From Loxodes magnus (taxonomy: Eukaryota; Ciliophora; Karyorelictea; Loxodida; Loxodidae): 64,000 bases of DNA. The notes under the pieces were generated by a model that saw only the letters and a list, made by a program, of their open reading frames with translations, did not search any database and had not been told where the DNA came from. Made by a program: the position numbers and the translations under genes. Every line of letters begins with the position of its first letter. Positions within the stretch are counted from its first letter, which is position 1. Below are positions 36,499 to 48,256 of the stretch, in pieces. The stretch spans positions 434,001-498,000 of the forward strand of contig CAMPDV010000191.1 of NCBI GenBank assembly GCA_946699065.1. The letters are read 5' to 3'.

Positions 36499-37384
36499 AA
36501 ACTGTGAGTATTTTGTTATTTACTAACTCGTTCTTTTTATATAAAATTACTAGAAAGCATATAAAGGTTGTAAAGATAGATTATATATCAGACTTGATAG
36601 TTTTAAAGCTTTATAAAAAGTTTAATTTACAATAAGTATAAAAATTGCTGTGAACAAACTAGTAGAATTTATCTATCTGTATGGTTTTTATATCAATGAG
36701 GGGATAAAAAGGTAGAATGGGTAGTAAATAAAATTGAATGACATTTTGAAGATTCTCTTATTTTGTTCATAAACGATAAGATTTATTGGTAGAATTGCCA
36801 CATTTAGATTAAAGCATCAACTGTAAGAGTTTAGGTGTAAGAAGATAATTGTTCACTATTATTTCTTGATACAAGACTTAGAAAGGAAAAAGTATTATCA
36901 TATGCTTTATTCTTTTATCATTTATATTTCGACTAAAGTTTAGAGAAGTTTAAGGACGTATAAATTTATAAAGGCAAAACCATATAAAGTCAAAATGCTA
37001 TATTTGTATTTTAGATTGTTTCTAAAATTTTTGGGTTAAATTTATAAAAATCAAAAAGTTTGCTACGCTTAAATCTAACTTAAGATACAGAGGGTAAAAT
37101 TAAAATCATTAGCTGCTTCAAATAGCTAAAATAATAAAAAGAAAAAGAAAGAAATTTTGTAGGAAATCAAAAGGGATGGAATGTAAAATAGTACAAGGAA
37201 AGTGAGGAATATTATTGCTTAGAGGACATTATTTAAGAGATTTTAAATTTGGATAAGAGAAGCTCCATAAGCAATATATTTAAATGGTATAGTTAAGGAA
37301 TCATAAACAACTTTAGGCATATTTTTATTGCTTAAACTATAAAGGTTTAGTAACAAATATTCGATAACTAACCTAGATAAATGA
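36499..37384 (+). CDS. Unidentified basic protein, start unknown
   Basis: Open for about 294 codons without any TGA between 36496 and TGA 37382; chance predicts about five. It contains YGFYINEGIKRQNGQQIKLN, YYFLIQDLERKKYYHMLYSF, ASNSQNNKKKKKEILQEIK and WIREAPQAIYLNGIVKES. No ATG lies near the 5' end, so the start may be in an upstream exon. The family was not recognised; lysine-rich segments could bind nucleic acid. Confidence 0.55.
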
Positions 37385-38432
37385 TATTTATCTTTACATA
37401 AATAGTTAAATTACTAAAATAGTAATTCATCTTTATAATAAGCAAAGTTATGAAAAATGCATTTAATATTTATAATAAAAGAAGAAAAGCTTTATATATA
37501 GCAACTATCATCTTTAATATCCTGAAAATTATCTTATATTTGAACTTAAATACTTTTAATCTAAAAAGCTAAAATAAGTGAGTTAAATTTCTATTTTTGC
37601 CTTATAAAATACGATATATTAGGTCTTAGTTAATTTTTTATCCAAGTAGAAGAAAAAAAAATTTATTTCCAAGCTAGTGGAATAAAATTACATTATTACT
37701 AAACAATAAATAAGAGAAACTATAATGGATTTTTAAACCTAGTCAAATTAAATTTGATAGGAAGTAAATATAATTTCTAAAAAGATTAAGCAATATCATA
37801 TATAAAGGCTAATTATACTCTATTAGACTTTAAAATCTTTATTTCAGCAGTGTAATTTTTAAATTTATTCAAGTATTTGGAATTTAATTCCATTAATTGT
37901 CTCTTCTAATTAATACCGAAATCTATTTTATTGGCAATCTAGATCTATAAAATATAATTGTAACTATGATTTTTAAACTTTTTTAACTTCTAAATTTCAA
38001 AATCTTTCTTAGTTATTCTCATTTTAACTTATTTGATATTTATTCTTTAAAACTATAAGGTAAAATGCTTATTCAGTTTCTTTGTTTTTTTAAGTTAGAA
38101 TAATAGAAATAATTTTTCTCTTAGCGATGTGGATGATTTAATCTTTTAGTCAAGTTATAAGCATATTAATATTGCTAGAAAGCTTAATGTTTGCTCAATA
38201 TTATATCTTTTTATATAGTCAGTCTAAGAATTTTTGATGGATTCTTTTTTTTTAATAGATTTTAGCTTATTTTCCTTTATATTTTCAATTTATTTTAAAA
38301 GACAGGAGAGTAAATGATAATTGAAGAAATCTCCTTTTTATTTTCTAGTTGTTTCTTATAAATTTTTTGGTGTAGAGAATCATAAATTTTGTTAATTTTT
38401 CAACTTTGGAGTTTAGATTCCTAATTAATAAT
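37385..38432. other. Very A+T-rich gap
   Basis: Poly-A/T-rich, no convincing gene, up to the direct repeat that begins at 38433. Confidence 0.45.
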
Positions 38433-39421
38433 ATAATGGTTAACTAATAAAAAATATGGTAGAAGGTTTCAAAAAGGGCTTCTATACCACCTCTTTCTAA
38501 GCTAAAAAGGAAGAGAGGAAGCAGGAAACCTAAATTTCTAAACACCACACGTCATCTTCCAAAACCAAACCTTCTTCTTAAACCATATAGGAGCAACTCT
38601 AAACAACACCTCCCAGACAACCCTAGAAACACTAACATGCAACAATATCGACTGAGGACCTTCCCAAGAAGCAAAAGATTAGTAACTTTCAGGCCTAGAT
38701 TAGGACATTCAACCCCTACATGGACCTCGGAGATCTCAATAAAGAACAAATCTTAGGAATGACGAAGGAGGAAATGGCTAAGCTTATCTTAGCATTAATA
38801 GGAAAAAATAAAGACCTGGAAAAACAGATTGAAGAACTAGCTTAAGAACAGTAAGAGCATTTAGAAGATGAGGAAACCCATGCTCCTAGAAACAAAAACT
38901 AAGCTGCCATGAATATTCGAATTGACGAATTCGACAGGCAGTTGGAATAGCTATATGATATGAACGAGAACATGCACATCAAGTTAGAGAAAATTGAAAA
39001 CAATATTAACCTTAAAATGGAGAATATCAAGAATGATATCAAGATCTAGACAGCACACTCCGTTCCAATGGAGTTGGAAGAGGTCTAGAATAAACAAATT
39101 GAATTAACTAAAGAAAGATACTTTAAGAAAAAATCCTTTATCTGTGGAAGAATAAACCATCTCTGAAGGAAATGCAGATAAAGAAAAGAGATACAAAAGA
39201 AAATTTGAAACGAACTAACCTAATTCTACCCAACTAGCAGTGGGAATATTTATAGGAAGAAAAGTAATATTCGGAGCAATCCACTGCGAAGACTTGAAAG
39301 TGACTGGAGGAACAGACCACCAAGAGTTCAAGTACCTATCAGTTGGATAGGGAGTAGGAAACTATTAAGAAAATAATCCCTTCTCTGAATAACTTTAATT
39401 TAATTTAATAATGGTTAACTA
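38433..39421 (+). mobile_element. Gag-like retroposed insertion with 14-bp direct repeats
   Basis: The 14-mer ATAATGGTTAACTA occurs at 38433-38446 and again at 39408-39421. Between them is a ~960-bp block of clearly higher G+C than its flanks, filled by one Gag-like gene and ending in the short tail CTTTAATTTAATTTAATA ((TTTAA)n-like). Flanking repeats plus a simple 3' tail fit target-site duplication by a non-LTR retroelement or a retroposed copy. No reverse transcriptase is encoded, so it would be non-autonomous, or a domesticated copy. The repeat is partly palindromic, so other origins are possible. Confidence 0.55.
38456..39388 (+). CDS. Gag-like protein: coiled coil plus zinc knuckle
   Basis: 310 codons from ATG 38456 to TGA 39386, uninterrupted. 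The N-terminal ~100 residues are S/K/P/Q-rich. Next comes LNKEQILGMTKEEMAKLI, then a long coiled coil (KNKDLEKQIEELAQEQQEHL; IRIDEFDRQLEQLYDMNENM). A SVPMELEEV motif precedes a CCHC-type knuckle FICGRINHLWRKC whose first Cys is Ser, followed by a basic C-terminus. This order (helical oligomerisation region, knuckle, basic tail) resembles retroelement ORF1/Gag proteins that package RNA. Two TGAs code Trp. Diverged relatives lie at 40100-40738 and 42207-42818. G+C is higher than in neighbouring genes, suggesting recent arrival. Confidence 0.83.
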
Positions 39422-39452
39422 GATACATGACTATTTATCTTAGTTTTTTATA

Positions 39453-39782
39453 ATGGGAGCTAATAAAAATGAGTAGAAGCATCTTTTGCAATTACATTCC
39501 TCAAATAGCTTTCCAAAATTTATCTAAATAAGCTATTTAAGTTCCTTTTTTCTAAAGCAGGTTTTATGACTCTTAAGACGAATCTCTTACTAACTTGAAC
39601 TACAAGAATAATAACGATATAAAGAAAGCTTAATGGATTTATAACATTTCTACAATTAGAAAAGATAAAAGAAGTAAGCAATGGAAAGAGATATTTTATA
39701 AAGATCTTTAATATATCTTTAAATTAATTTTCCCTACTTCCACTTTAATTATTTTTCATAGCCTTTATATATCTCATGGTGA
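39453..39782 (+). CDS. Possible small unidentified protein
   Basis: 109 codons, ATG 39453 (MGANKNEQKHLLQLHSSNS) to TGA 39780, with one internal TGA. The middle is helical and charged (LELQEQQRYKESLMDLQHF). It starts 32 bp after the second direct repeat of the insertion. Could be chance. 39783-40099 shows nothing. Confidence 0.28.
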
Positions 39783-40099
39783 ATAACTTTCTATGCTAGT
39801 CCTTAAATATAATAAGTACTTGATGCATTTAAAAATTTTAAGTGATCCGAAGTGATTTTAAAATGATTTTATTATTCCCTAAAAAGTAAAAAAATTTTAA
39901 TTTCTAAAGGTATAAACATAAAGGAAGGGTAATACAAATCTTCTAGTGTACCTAATAGTACTATATAGAAAAAGACAAACTTGTATCATTAATGAGATTT
40001 TTATTCAAGGTAAAAGCATTTTCAAAGAAAGATCAAATGGATTTAAACTTTCATATTTACATAAAAATTGATTATACCTCTCCTTAAAAAATATAGCAA

Positions 40100-40738
40100 A
40101 TGTTCTTGGATAAACAGATCCTAAAATCTAAATCTTGGAATTTAACGGAATAAGGATCTTGATACAAATTGAAATGAAAACTCAGCAAGAAAATGAATAA
40201 TTAAAAAGGAAATCAACGGTATATTGGCAACGTAAGAAGTAAGTTTTCAACTAAAATAAATAAAATCAACAATAAGCACAATAAATAATCTAGAAAAGCG
40301 AAAGCAATGGAGAATGGAGACCCCATGGATATTGAGAAAGATTAAAAATCTGATTATACATACAGGTAGAAAAATTTATTAAGATGTTGAATATGTAAGA
40401 GGAAAGGACTTATCGTAAGATAATGTTAACAATTTAACATAAAGTAAAAAATAGAGGAGAAATAACTTTGGAAAAAACTGACTTAAATATATTACACGCA
40501 AGCAGGTAAAATTTTCATAAGAAAATTGTATCAAGGAATATAATTACATGAATCAATAACTGAAGAGGATAATATAATAATGAGAAAAATGTTTAAAGAA
40601 ACTATAGGACGCGAAAAAATAAAAAGGAAAGAATAAAACTGAGGTGAAGAAAGGGAGGAATAAGAAATCTATGAGCAACATAGAATGGAGCAGTAGAAAT
40701 GGTTTAAAGAGAAATTTAATTGAATTTAAAGTAGTAAA
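40100..40738 (+). pseudogene. Diverged Gag-like copy with zinc knuckle
   Basis: In one frame a basic region (SKFSTKINKINNKHNKQSRK) is followed by GDPMDIEK, the counterpart of the PMELEE/PMDVEH motif in the sister copies, and then CWICKRKGLIVRQC: a CCHC knuckle with His replaced by Leu and Trp from TGA. A charged helical tail follows (REEQEIYEQHRMEQQKW). Several TGAs and the lost His suggest decay. 40739-41229 shows nothing convincing. Confidence 0.5.
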
Positions 40739-41229
40739 CACAAATAAATTAGTTCCACTATAATTTATTATTATTCAATGAAATATTATTTGTATCAATT
40801 CAAAAGCAATCTAAGCTTAAAAAAGATTAAGTGAATAGAAGTTAATCCTTAGTTAAATTATTTTAGTTCACTTGCTAAAAATTTTAAACTAATTGGTAAA
40901 TCATATAAATCATTATCTCTTTCTTCTATTCGAAAAGTTAAATATTTATGATATTGAGCTATTTCAAAGCTTTCGAATATATATGAAAGATTAATAAAAA
41001 TGCTTAAACGTATTTAAAGATTGAGAAGTTTATAATTGTTTACATTTTATATCAGTATAATTAATATAACTTATATCTATACTTAAGCAATCAATTATCT
41101 TAAAATCAGCATGTCCTGAGTTATTTTATTTTAAATAATATCATTTTACTATTATTTCTCATATGAGCGAGGACAAATATTTATCTTCATCTATCATACC
41201 AACAATAAGCTTATTATAAATTGTTAATT

Positions 41230-41610
41230 CATATTAGACTTTAAGTAGCACCTATAGCAAATAAGCAATAATACTAATTACAAACCTTAACTTTAGCACT
41301 ATTGAGACTCTTCAAAGTTTTTTATTTAGTTAAATCACAAATAATTCGGATTTGCTTAATCTCTGCTAAAAGCTTCCTCTCTTACTCTTTAATCTTTTTT
41401 TATTATGGCCTCGAGACATAAGATTCTTAGACATTCGGCACTGGTTTCGTTTATTTTTAGTTCTGGAACGAAAAAGAAATAATATTGCGAGCTTCATCAG
41501 AGGTGGGGAATTTAAGTACCCATAATTGACACATGTCGTCCTCTGCTTTGGTGATGCAATGAGACACAATCCTGCCATGTCCTTGGACCTCCAGCAAGTA
41601 TTAAAGATTA
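41230..41610 (-). pseudogene. Protein-coding fragment, probably decayed
   Basis: A G+C-richer patch. The minus strand reads GHGRIVSHCITKAEDDMCQL then WVLKFPTSDEARNIISFSF in one frame, and SAECLRILCLEAIIKKDQRV followed by REEAFSRDQANPNYL in another, so a coding sequence appears broken by a frameshift or intron. WVLKFPTSDEA recalls an RRM-like beta strand, but this is not firm. It lies next to a tandem repeat and may belong to a mobile element. Confidence 0.35.
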
Positions 41611-41628
41611 CGAGTATTCTAAAATTAT

Positions 41629-41746
41629 ATCAGTATTGAACATTTTTATCAGTACTGAATAATTATACCAGTATTGAACAAGGTTTATCAGTATCTGATA
41701 ATTTTATCAGTAACAAACATTCTTGTCAGTATGAAACATTTTTTTA
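41629..41746. repeat. 19-20 bp tandem repeat, six units
   Basis: The word CAGTA recurs at 41631, 41650, 41669, 41689, 41708 and 41727 (spacing 19 or 20), with consensus about ATCAGTATTGAACATTTTT. The units are imperfect. Spacers are absent, so this is a minisatellite or iteron-like array, not CRISPR. Confidence 0.78.
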
Positions 41747-41764
41747 AAGAGCTGCGCACCAACG

Positions 41765-41781
41765 AGAGTGCTACGCGCTCT
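41765..41781. other. G+C-rich hairpin after the tandem repeat
   Basis: AGAGTGC-TAC-GCGCTCT can form a 7-bp stem (one G.U in RNA) with a 3-nt loop, inside the patch GCTGCGCACCAACGAGAGTG. It stands out from its very A+T-rich flanks. Function unknown. 41782-42206 shows nothing else. Confidence 0.45.
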
Positions 41782-42206
41782 ATAATCAAATTGATTTATT
41801 TATTATTATTTATATCCCTTTCAGTATTATAAATATTATATCTATCAGCGGGGTAATTTATCAACTTGTACTTTAATTGAAGATAAGCCCTAATTTATAC
41901 TAATTAGTAGTTTAATATCTAAAGATATATCCCCTATCTTCATATTACGTTATCTAGGTTTGAATAGCTTAAGCAATCAAAGATCTATACTCTTATTTTT
42001 TAAATCCATAAATAATAAATCCCATAACTAACTAAATACATAACTATGAGTAAGGCTTGAAGGATTAGTTTAGAATCATTTTTTATGGAAGGGTTTAGTA
42101 TTGTTAATTGCTTCTCTATTTTTGAGTTCTTTTTGAAAGTAGCAAAAGTATAAAAGAGTATGAAAAAGTATATAAGTACTAATGTTTATGAATTATTATA
42201 TATATA

Positions 42207-42818
42207 ATGGAAAATTACTTGTTAGAAATCTCTTCTCAAAAGGATTCATCTTAATCAAGCTAGGATTAATAAAAAATATTTTAAGAGCTCAAAGTTCTAC
42301 AATTAGAAAATTTTAAATTTTTAAGAACTGTACAAGAACTTGAAAGAAAAATTGAACATTTGATGATTAACTTATAAGAAAATAAATAGATAGGAATTAT
42401 CAGGATGGAATTATTAGAAACAAAATTTAACCAATTCGCAGAGATAACTGAAAGCATATTTCTGTAAAAAAAGTAGATGAATGATCCGATGGATGTAGAA
42501 CATTAGCCTACAACGGAGTATATTCCCTATTGGAAAATAATGAGATGTTGATACTGCAAGCGACTAGAGCACAAAGCTAGAAGCTTCTTCTTCTTCTAAT
42601 TCTAATGAAAATAAAAGAAAATAGTAGAAAACGATTGGAAAAATATTTTCAGGATCTATTACAATCAAGAAAATAAACTCTACAGGAAAAAAATACTCCA
42701 GTTAAACAAAGAAGCTCCAAACATATAGCATGAAATTAACGAATTTAATAAGAAATGAATGAAAAAAACTTATCGGAAACTCTCAGAAAAATAAATTAAA
42801 AATCCTTAGGGCTTATGA
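42207..42818 (+). pseudogene. Second diverged Gag-like copy
   Basis: From ATG 42207 a coiled-coil region (FLRTVQELERKIEHLMINLQ; RMELLETKFNQFAEITESIF) is followed by NDPMDVEHQPTTEY, then the knuckle CWYCKRLEHKARS, where the last Cys is Ser and Trp is TGA. After SFFFFQF the frame meets more TGAs and ends at TGA 42816. The order of parts equals that of 38456-39388. Degenerate ligands and TGAs suggest an old copy. Confidence 0.55.
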
Positions 42819-42838
42819 TAAACAAGGTCCAAGCAAAT

Positions 42839-43357
42839 ATGAAGTTTCTTTTATTTAACATTAAACTTTTGATTTGTGATTAATCAAATAAAGGTGAAAT
42901 CACGTAAACTAAATCATTCATTCAATCATACTTTTTTAACTTTCATAAATAGCTAAGTTTTACCACTCAATTTGTTATCAAAATTTAATAATTTTCATTT
43001 TCATATGAAATGATTACTTCATCTAAGTTATGCTTTTGATATGTATCTTATACTATATATAATGCCTCTATACCTAGATATTGGCCTATGCTATTTTTGC
43101 TTAATATCGCATTTATAATTTAATTCGAATTTTTTGATCTTGCTTTAAATAAGTAAATCTATTGCAAAAGCCTAGTCACTACCTTACCAAATATTTACTT
43201 CCTACTGATCTATTATCTGTAAGCTTTAATTTAGATATTCTCAATAATTACCTTGTAGTCTCTCCAAAGTTAACTGTCTCATATTTATTTATATTCCCTA
43301 AATATACAATAATTTTTTCCTGTCTATTTTGAACTACAAAAATACACAAATTCTTGA
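42839..43357 (+). CDS. Unidentified hydrophobic protein
   Basis: 172 codons, ATG 42839 (MKFLLFNIKLLICDQSNKGE) to TGA 43355, with one TGA-Trp. It contains TKSFIQSYFFNFHKQLSF then RYWPMLFLLNIAFIIQFEFF, NIYFLLIYYLQALIQIFSII and FFPVYFELQKYTNS. At least two membrane segments are likely. It begins 20 bp after the Gag-like copy. No family is recognised. Confidence 0.55.
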
Positions 43358-43735
43358 TTCTTTCTTCAATTACCTATATATTTATAACTTAATTTGGAAA
43401 AATAGAAGCAGAATGGAATATTTAAACCTAAAAATTGACTCAAAGGCAAAATTTATTCTTTATAATGCTTTTAATAGTCATTGATAGCTTAGACTAGGCT
43501 TATGATTCTTGCTTTAGTATTTGAGAATTTTTCATATTGCAACAATTAGTAATTTTTGCCAAAAAAAGGAAGATTTATTATGCAGGAACTGTTTTGATTT
43601 TTTGGGTTAAAAAAGCGTAATAGAGTATATAATAAATCAAACTTTAGCTTTTTGTTAACTTGAGTCAATAACTATAAATTCTGAAGATTTTGATTTTGAT
43701 CAATTTATTGTGCATTTTTTAACTTAATAAATAAA

Positions 43736-44431
43736 ATGAACAGAAGGTTTGGAGTTATAGATAAAGAGGATAAATAATGGTAGTTAGTTAAGATTATTAG
43801 ACTACGCTAGGTGAGTAAAAAATACCAGAGTAACCCATTAGGCTAACTCTTTAGTAGAATATCTCTTCTAGTATCCAAGTATGAAATATTTCCTAATTTG
43901 TCTTATTACAAAAATTTTGAATGAAACAGTGAAGTTAGAAATCAAGATTGGTAAATAGAAGAGGATAAAAAGACAATTTATTTGACTTAAAATGGAATTT
44001 ATAGAGGAATATTGTTGAAGCCTAATTTGAAGAAAAATAAAATTTATACTTTTACATTTAAACTAAATGATTTGGATTAAAAGCTTGGTGTAAGTAAAAG
44101 ATGCTACAATGATTTTGATTCTAATTTCGCTGCTTGAAATTATGGATGAGCTTGGCTTATATAAAAAAAAGAGCTAAGACATTATTCGAATGGTAGTGGC
44201 CCAAAATATGGTACAGATTGTAAATTCATTTCAAAAGATGGATGATATAAAGTGAAAATGATAGTAGATACGAAAGAAGGAAATTTAAGCTTCGAGTACA
44301 ATAAATTAAATTTAGGATTTGCTTACAAGAATGAAGCTAAATTTACTGATGGTAGTTTATATGCTGGAATAAATGGTGCATCAAAATAAGCAAAAGTTAA
44401 GTTAACTAAAGTTTAGATAAGCAAAGCTTGA
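43736..44431 (+). CDS. SPRY (B30.2-like) domain protein
   Basis: 231 codons, ATG 43736 to TGA 44429. After a basic start (MNRRFGVIDKEDKQW) a SPRY-like beta-sandwich runs from about residue 70: NQDWQIEEDKKTIYL, YTFTFKLNDLDQKLGVSK, FAAWNYGWAWLIQKKEL, GPKYGTDCKFISKDGWYKVK, GNLSFEYNKLNLGFAY, DGSLYAGINGAS. The LNDL, wgyxwxL, DGWYKV and LSFEYN positions are those of SPRY domains, which bind protein partners. Four of its Trp residues (EWNSE, AWNYG, GWAWL, GWYKV) are TGA at sites where the family prefers Trp, direct support for UGA = Trp. A GTGAG...CCAG stretch near 43810 (18 nt) might be an in-frame intron. Confidence 0.75.
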
Positions 44432-44462
44432 CTTCTAGACCTAAATTAAATTTAAAATAAAT

Positions 44463-44924
44463 ATTTTATCTTATCTTAGCAATAATTTCTCAATTTATGT
44501 GTGTTAATTTATTCTTAAGGCTAATAGTTTAAATAATTATAGATCGTATATCAAAGTTAAAAAGGCAATTATAATCCCAATTTTTTAGAACTCCAGAAAC
44601 TTCAAAAACAAAAAAAGAGTCAAAGATGAAGTATTCCGAGATTTAGTCATGAAATTAGATCAATAATATGAGTATAATAATTCCATAGTTTATTTAGTTA
44701 AATAAAATCTTACTAGTTTTTATATCTTCAAGTTGGAATTTTTTAGCTATAAATCTTCAATCGCTTGCAATCTAAAAATGTGTTTATTTATATACTTCAA
44801 TTTTTCAATTTTTTATTTGTCTAAGATCAGCAAGAAAAAATATGAGAAGGTAGCTTTTTTAAGCCTACTAAAATATGAAAATTCTAGCTTATTATCTTTC
44901 TACTTAATAAAGGATTCAACTTGA
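44463..44924 (+). CDS. Possible unidentified protein
   Basis: A frame with no TGA for about 150 codons, ending at TGA 44922. It contains AIIIPIFQNSRNFKNKKRVK, DEVFRDLVMKLDQQYEYNNS and SKISKKKYEKVAFLSLLKY. No clear ATG start is seen. It follows the SPRY gene closely on the same strand. Confidence 0.35.
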
Positions 44925-46455
44925 ATTGCTGTTCTTTTGATTTAGATATTTTGAATGAATAGATATTAAAATCTAAATTATTATAAAGCTACTCTCACTG
45001 CTACTTTAACTCTAAAACCCCCTTTTATAAACAAGGAAATAGGAACTTAGTTAAAAGTTTAGAGTAAAATCAGCTTTTAATAGTTTTAAATATAGAAGCT
45101 ATATTTATAATTTACAAGGCAAATCAAAATTTTAGGTTAGGTATTTTCCATTATTTCTTAAAATAGCTATAGCCTAATGCTCTATGATCTTTTAGATAAG
45201 CTTGCAAACCTCTAATAATTAATTTGATTTTAAAATTTCGAAAAGTGTTCGTTATCTAAGATAGCTTAGAAATAGATAAGTGCTTATTAGATTTATTATT
45301 TTAAAGTTAGATATTTATAAATATTCATTATTGCATTAATAGCTTATGAGTATGTCTCTTTCATTTTATTATTTATCCTTCTCAACTTTTTCTTTTACCT
45401 TACTTTTTTGGATGATTTAATAGATAATTTTTGATTTATATAGAAGACTTGAGATAACTTTAGTACCGTCTTTACAATCTAGAGATATTTTATTCATTTT
45501 TTAAATGTTTGGCTAAAACTCAAAGTTTTAGTCATATATCTATTAAAAAAAATTTATTTACCAAACTTCGATTTTTATGACTGCTAAAATTTAAAAAAAA
45601 GAAAAGCCAGCAAAATTTACAAAAAAGGTGACTTTATTTTAAGCAGCTAGGTGGGATAATAAAAAGAGTCTCAAAATACAGGTAGAATTTTAAAATGGAA
45701 GCATTGATAGCACTCTATTGATATAAAAATACTAAAATAATATCCAACTTTATGATTATAACTATTAACTAAATATCTAAGGATTTAATTAGTTGATAAT
45801 CACAGAGAAAAATGTAAGCTTCTTAATTAAATTTAATTTGAAAGTAAACTCCCTTTTTTTATATTTACATATAAAGCTAGTTTGGTATAGTGAGTATGAG
45901 ACATTTATATCTTAATAGTAGTAAAAATTTTATTAATCTACATAATGAAATTTCTTAGAGATATATTAAAGCAAGCTTTCTTAAATTTTCTTCATATGTT
46001 TATATTTTAAAACTTAAAGAAATTGAATGAGCAAAAGAATAAAATAACTTAAGACTTAAATATAGTTATATCAATATAATAATAATTGAATACTAAATTA
46101 AAGCAATAAAATAGACTAAAAGGAATCCTTTTTATATAATTTCTAAAAACTGGAAATTTATTAGGTTAATAAACAGCCTATATTAGTTATTTTTAGTATT
46201 TTATCCTAGATAATTGGAAAATATCATCTTTTATTTAAATTTTAGAATCAATTTTTAAGAAATTGACAGAAAGCTTTTTAAAATAGTAAAGCTGAGGATT
46301 TCCTGAACTAAAGAAGGTATTGCTAATTTTATTTGAGTATCTAATATTTTTATTTATGATTTTTAGTTTAAAGTTACTTTCAATTGTAGATATATTTCAA
46401 GCTTAGCTAAATAAATTATTATATCTGTTTTTTTTTTAAGAAAGTAATTATAGCA
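44925..46455. other. Very A+T-rich gap
   Basis: Nothing recognisable; long A/T homopolymers. Confidence 0.45.
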
Positions 46456-46526
46456 GATCCTATGATGTAATTGTAGCACTTTGTACTCTGAATTTTACAA
46501 TCTGGATTTTAGTCTTGGTGGGATCA
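46456..46526 (+). pseudogene. tRNA-Gln(CUG)-like pseudogene
   Basis: The acceptor stem GATCCTA/TGGGATC still pairs fully and the loop CTCTGAA gives anticodon CTG. The anticodon stem TTGTA/TTTTA and T arm (TTTTAGT loop instead of TTCGANT) are broken. Confidence 0.6.
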
Positions 46527-48256
46527 TTATTTGACTAACTTAAATCTTTTAAATAAAATTGTTTAGATATTTTTATTTCCTATAAAAGTAAGCAAACCAT
46601 GATAACTTATTATTTTTCTTTGTATGCACCTACTTATTTTCTATTTTTAGCATAATAATAAAATATTTTAGTTAGTATACTTATAGATAAGCTTAATTAT
46701 TAATTATTATATTCATACCTTTTTCATTCTCCTTAATATATCATCATTTTGCTTTATAATAATGCACCAGCGATATCTTATTTGAAATAGAGTTACTTTA
46801 GTATTTTATTTAATAAACCTAGTAGCTTCGTTTGCTTCTTTCTTAGAAGAATTATCTGATGAGTATGCATAGTTTATAAGCTTAATGGCTCCTATTATTT
46901 GAATAGATAACTTACTAAATTCCAAGATAATGCTAGAATTATTGCTTAAGTGTTAGCTACTAGCTTATATATCAACATCTATAGTAGAATTTTTCACTGA
47001 AGTTGCTTAGTTTATAATTAGAGACTCTAAAATTGCTTTGCTTGACTATTTAACTCTCACTATCTAATATATCACTTCATTAGAAATAGAAAGCAGAATA
47101 TTTATTTAATCTATTGGTCTTATATTAGCTATCTCTATGAGTATACTTAAATATACAGCATTTTGCTTCTAATAACTAGAGATCATCTATCTACTAGAAA
47201 CTATTTTATAGTATAAGCTTCAAGAGAAAGTATCAGCTTTATTCATCACTTAGTACTATCTTCATCTAGTTAGGTTATTAGATCAAGAGAGCTTTTAAGG
47301 TAGTAACTAGCTTATTAAAATTAGCATCTACGAGCTTGTAGGTTGAAGGTATTTTTATAAAGTATAAAATAAGAATAAATTGAGTTTGGAAGCAACTTAA
47401 GGAGATAGATTACTACTATGAGAAGTAATAATTATTCATCTTTAATTATAAATATTTAACTTAGATCAAGTCTAACTTTTAATATTTCTATGTGGTAAAT
47501 TAATTAAGAAACACTGCTTTAGAGTATGTATGTAGCTACAAAATTTTAGTGAATGCAGCTACTAACAATAGTATTAGATATCTACAACTTCACTTTTGCA
47601 TTATAAGTATACCTTTAATAGAGTAGGAATTAAAAGGTCAGATATAATTTAACTTAGAGGATTTCGTTACTTTATTAGCTATTTTAAATTAAGTTTAGTA
47701 TCTCTTTAGTAGGTTTAGTTCATAAAGGTATAATTCACTATAAACTCAATATATGAAATAAGCATCATAAAAGTAGACTTAATATAAGTATATAACAGAG
47801 ATAGTCATAAATCTAAAATGTAGTAGTAGTATTTATTGGATGGTGTTTCAAGCATTCGAACCTAGAATTTATACTTAAAGCTTTAGTTGTCGCTAATTTG
47901 TGTTTCATTCTCAGTTTGTTTTGAAGCAAAAACTTACCCAGACTTAAATATTAAATAGATTAAGAGCCAAGAATATGCAAAGATATTATTCCTAACCTTC
48001 GGTTGAATACTATAAATATGAAGTGCTAGTGGAAGCTAACTATATAATTTATAATAGAATTCTAGAATATATCACTATTTAAGAGATTAGATTCATATAA
48101 AATAATAAGGATCTAACTATTAAAACAAACGAGTTCTCAATTAATATTTATTTAGTTATATCACTTCATATCAGCTACAGATAAAATTGCTTATTTAGTA
48201 ACTTGTTTGTTATGAAAGCTAGTTAAAGTTATTCTTTTTTAAAAAAGAGGGAAAAG
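46527..48256. other. A+T-rich gap
   Basis: No convincing gene. The composition is like the 1-27 kb gaps rather than the A/T-homopolymer-rich neighbours. Confidence 0.45.

Noticed and set aside
41366..41578. 70-codon minus-strand open frame in the standard code
   Set aside because: The other two minus-strand frames over the same DNA give better protein readings; the patch is a broken fragment.
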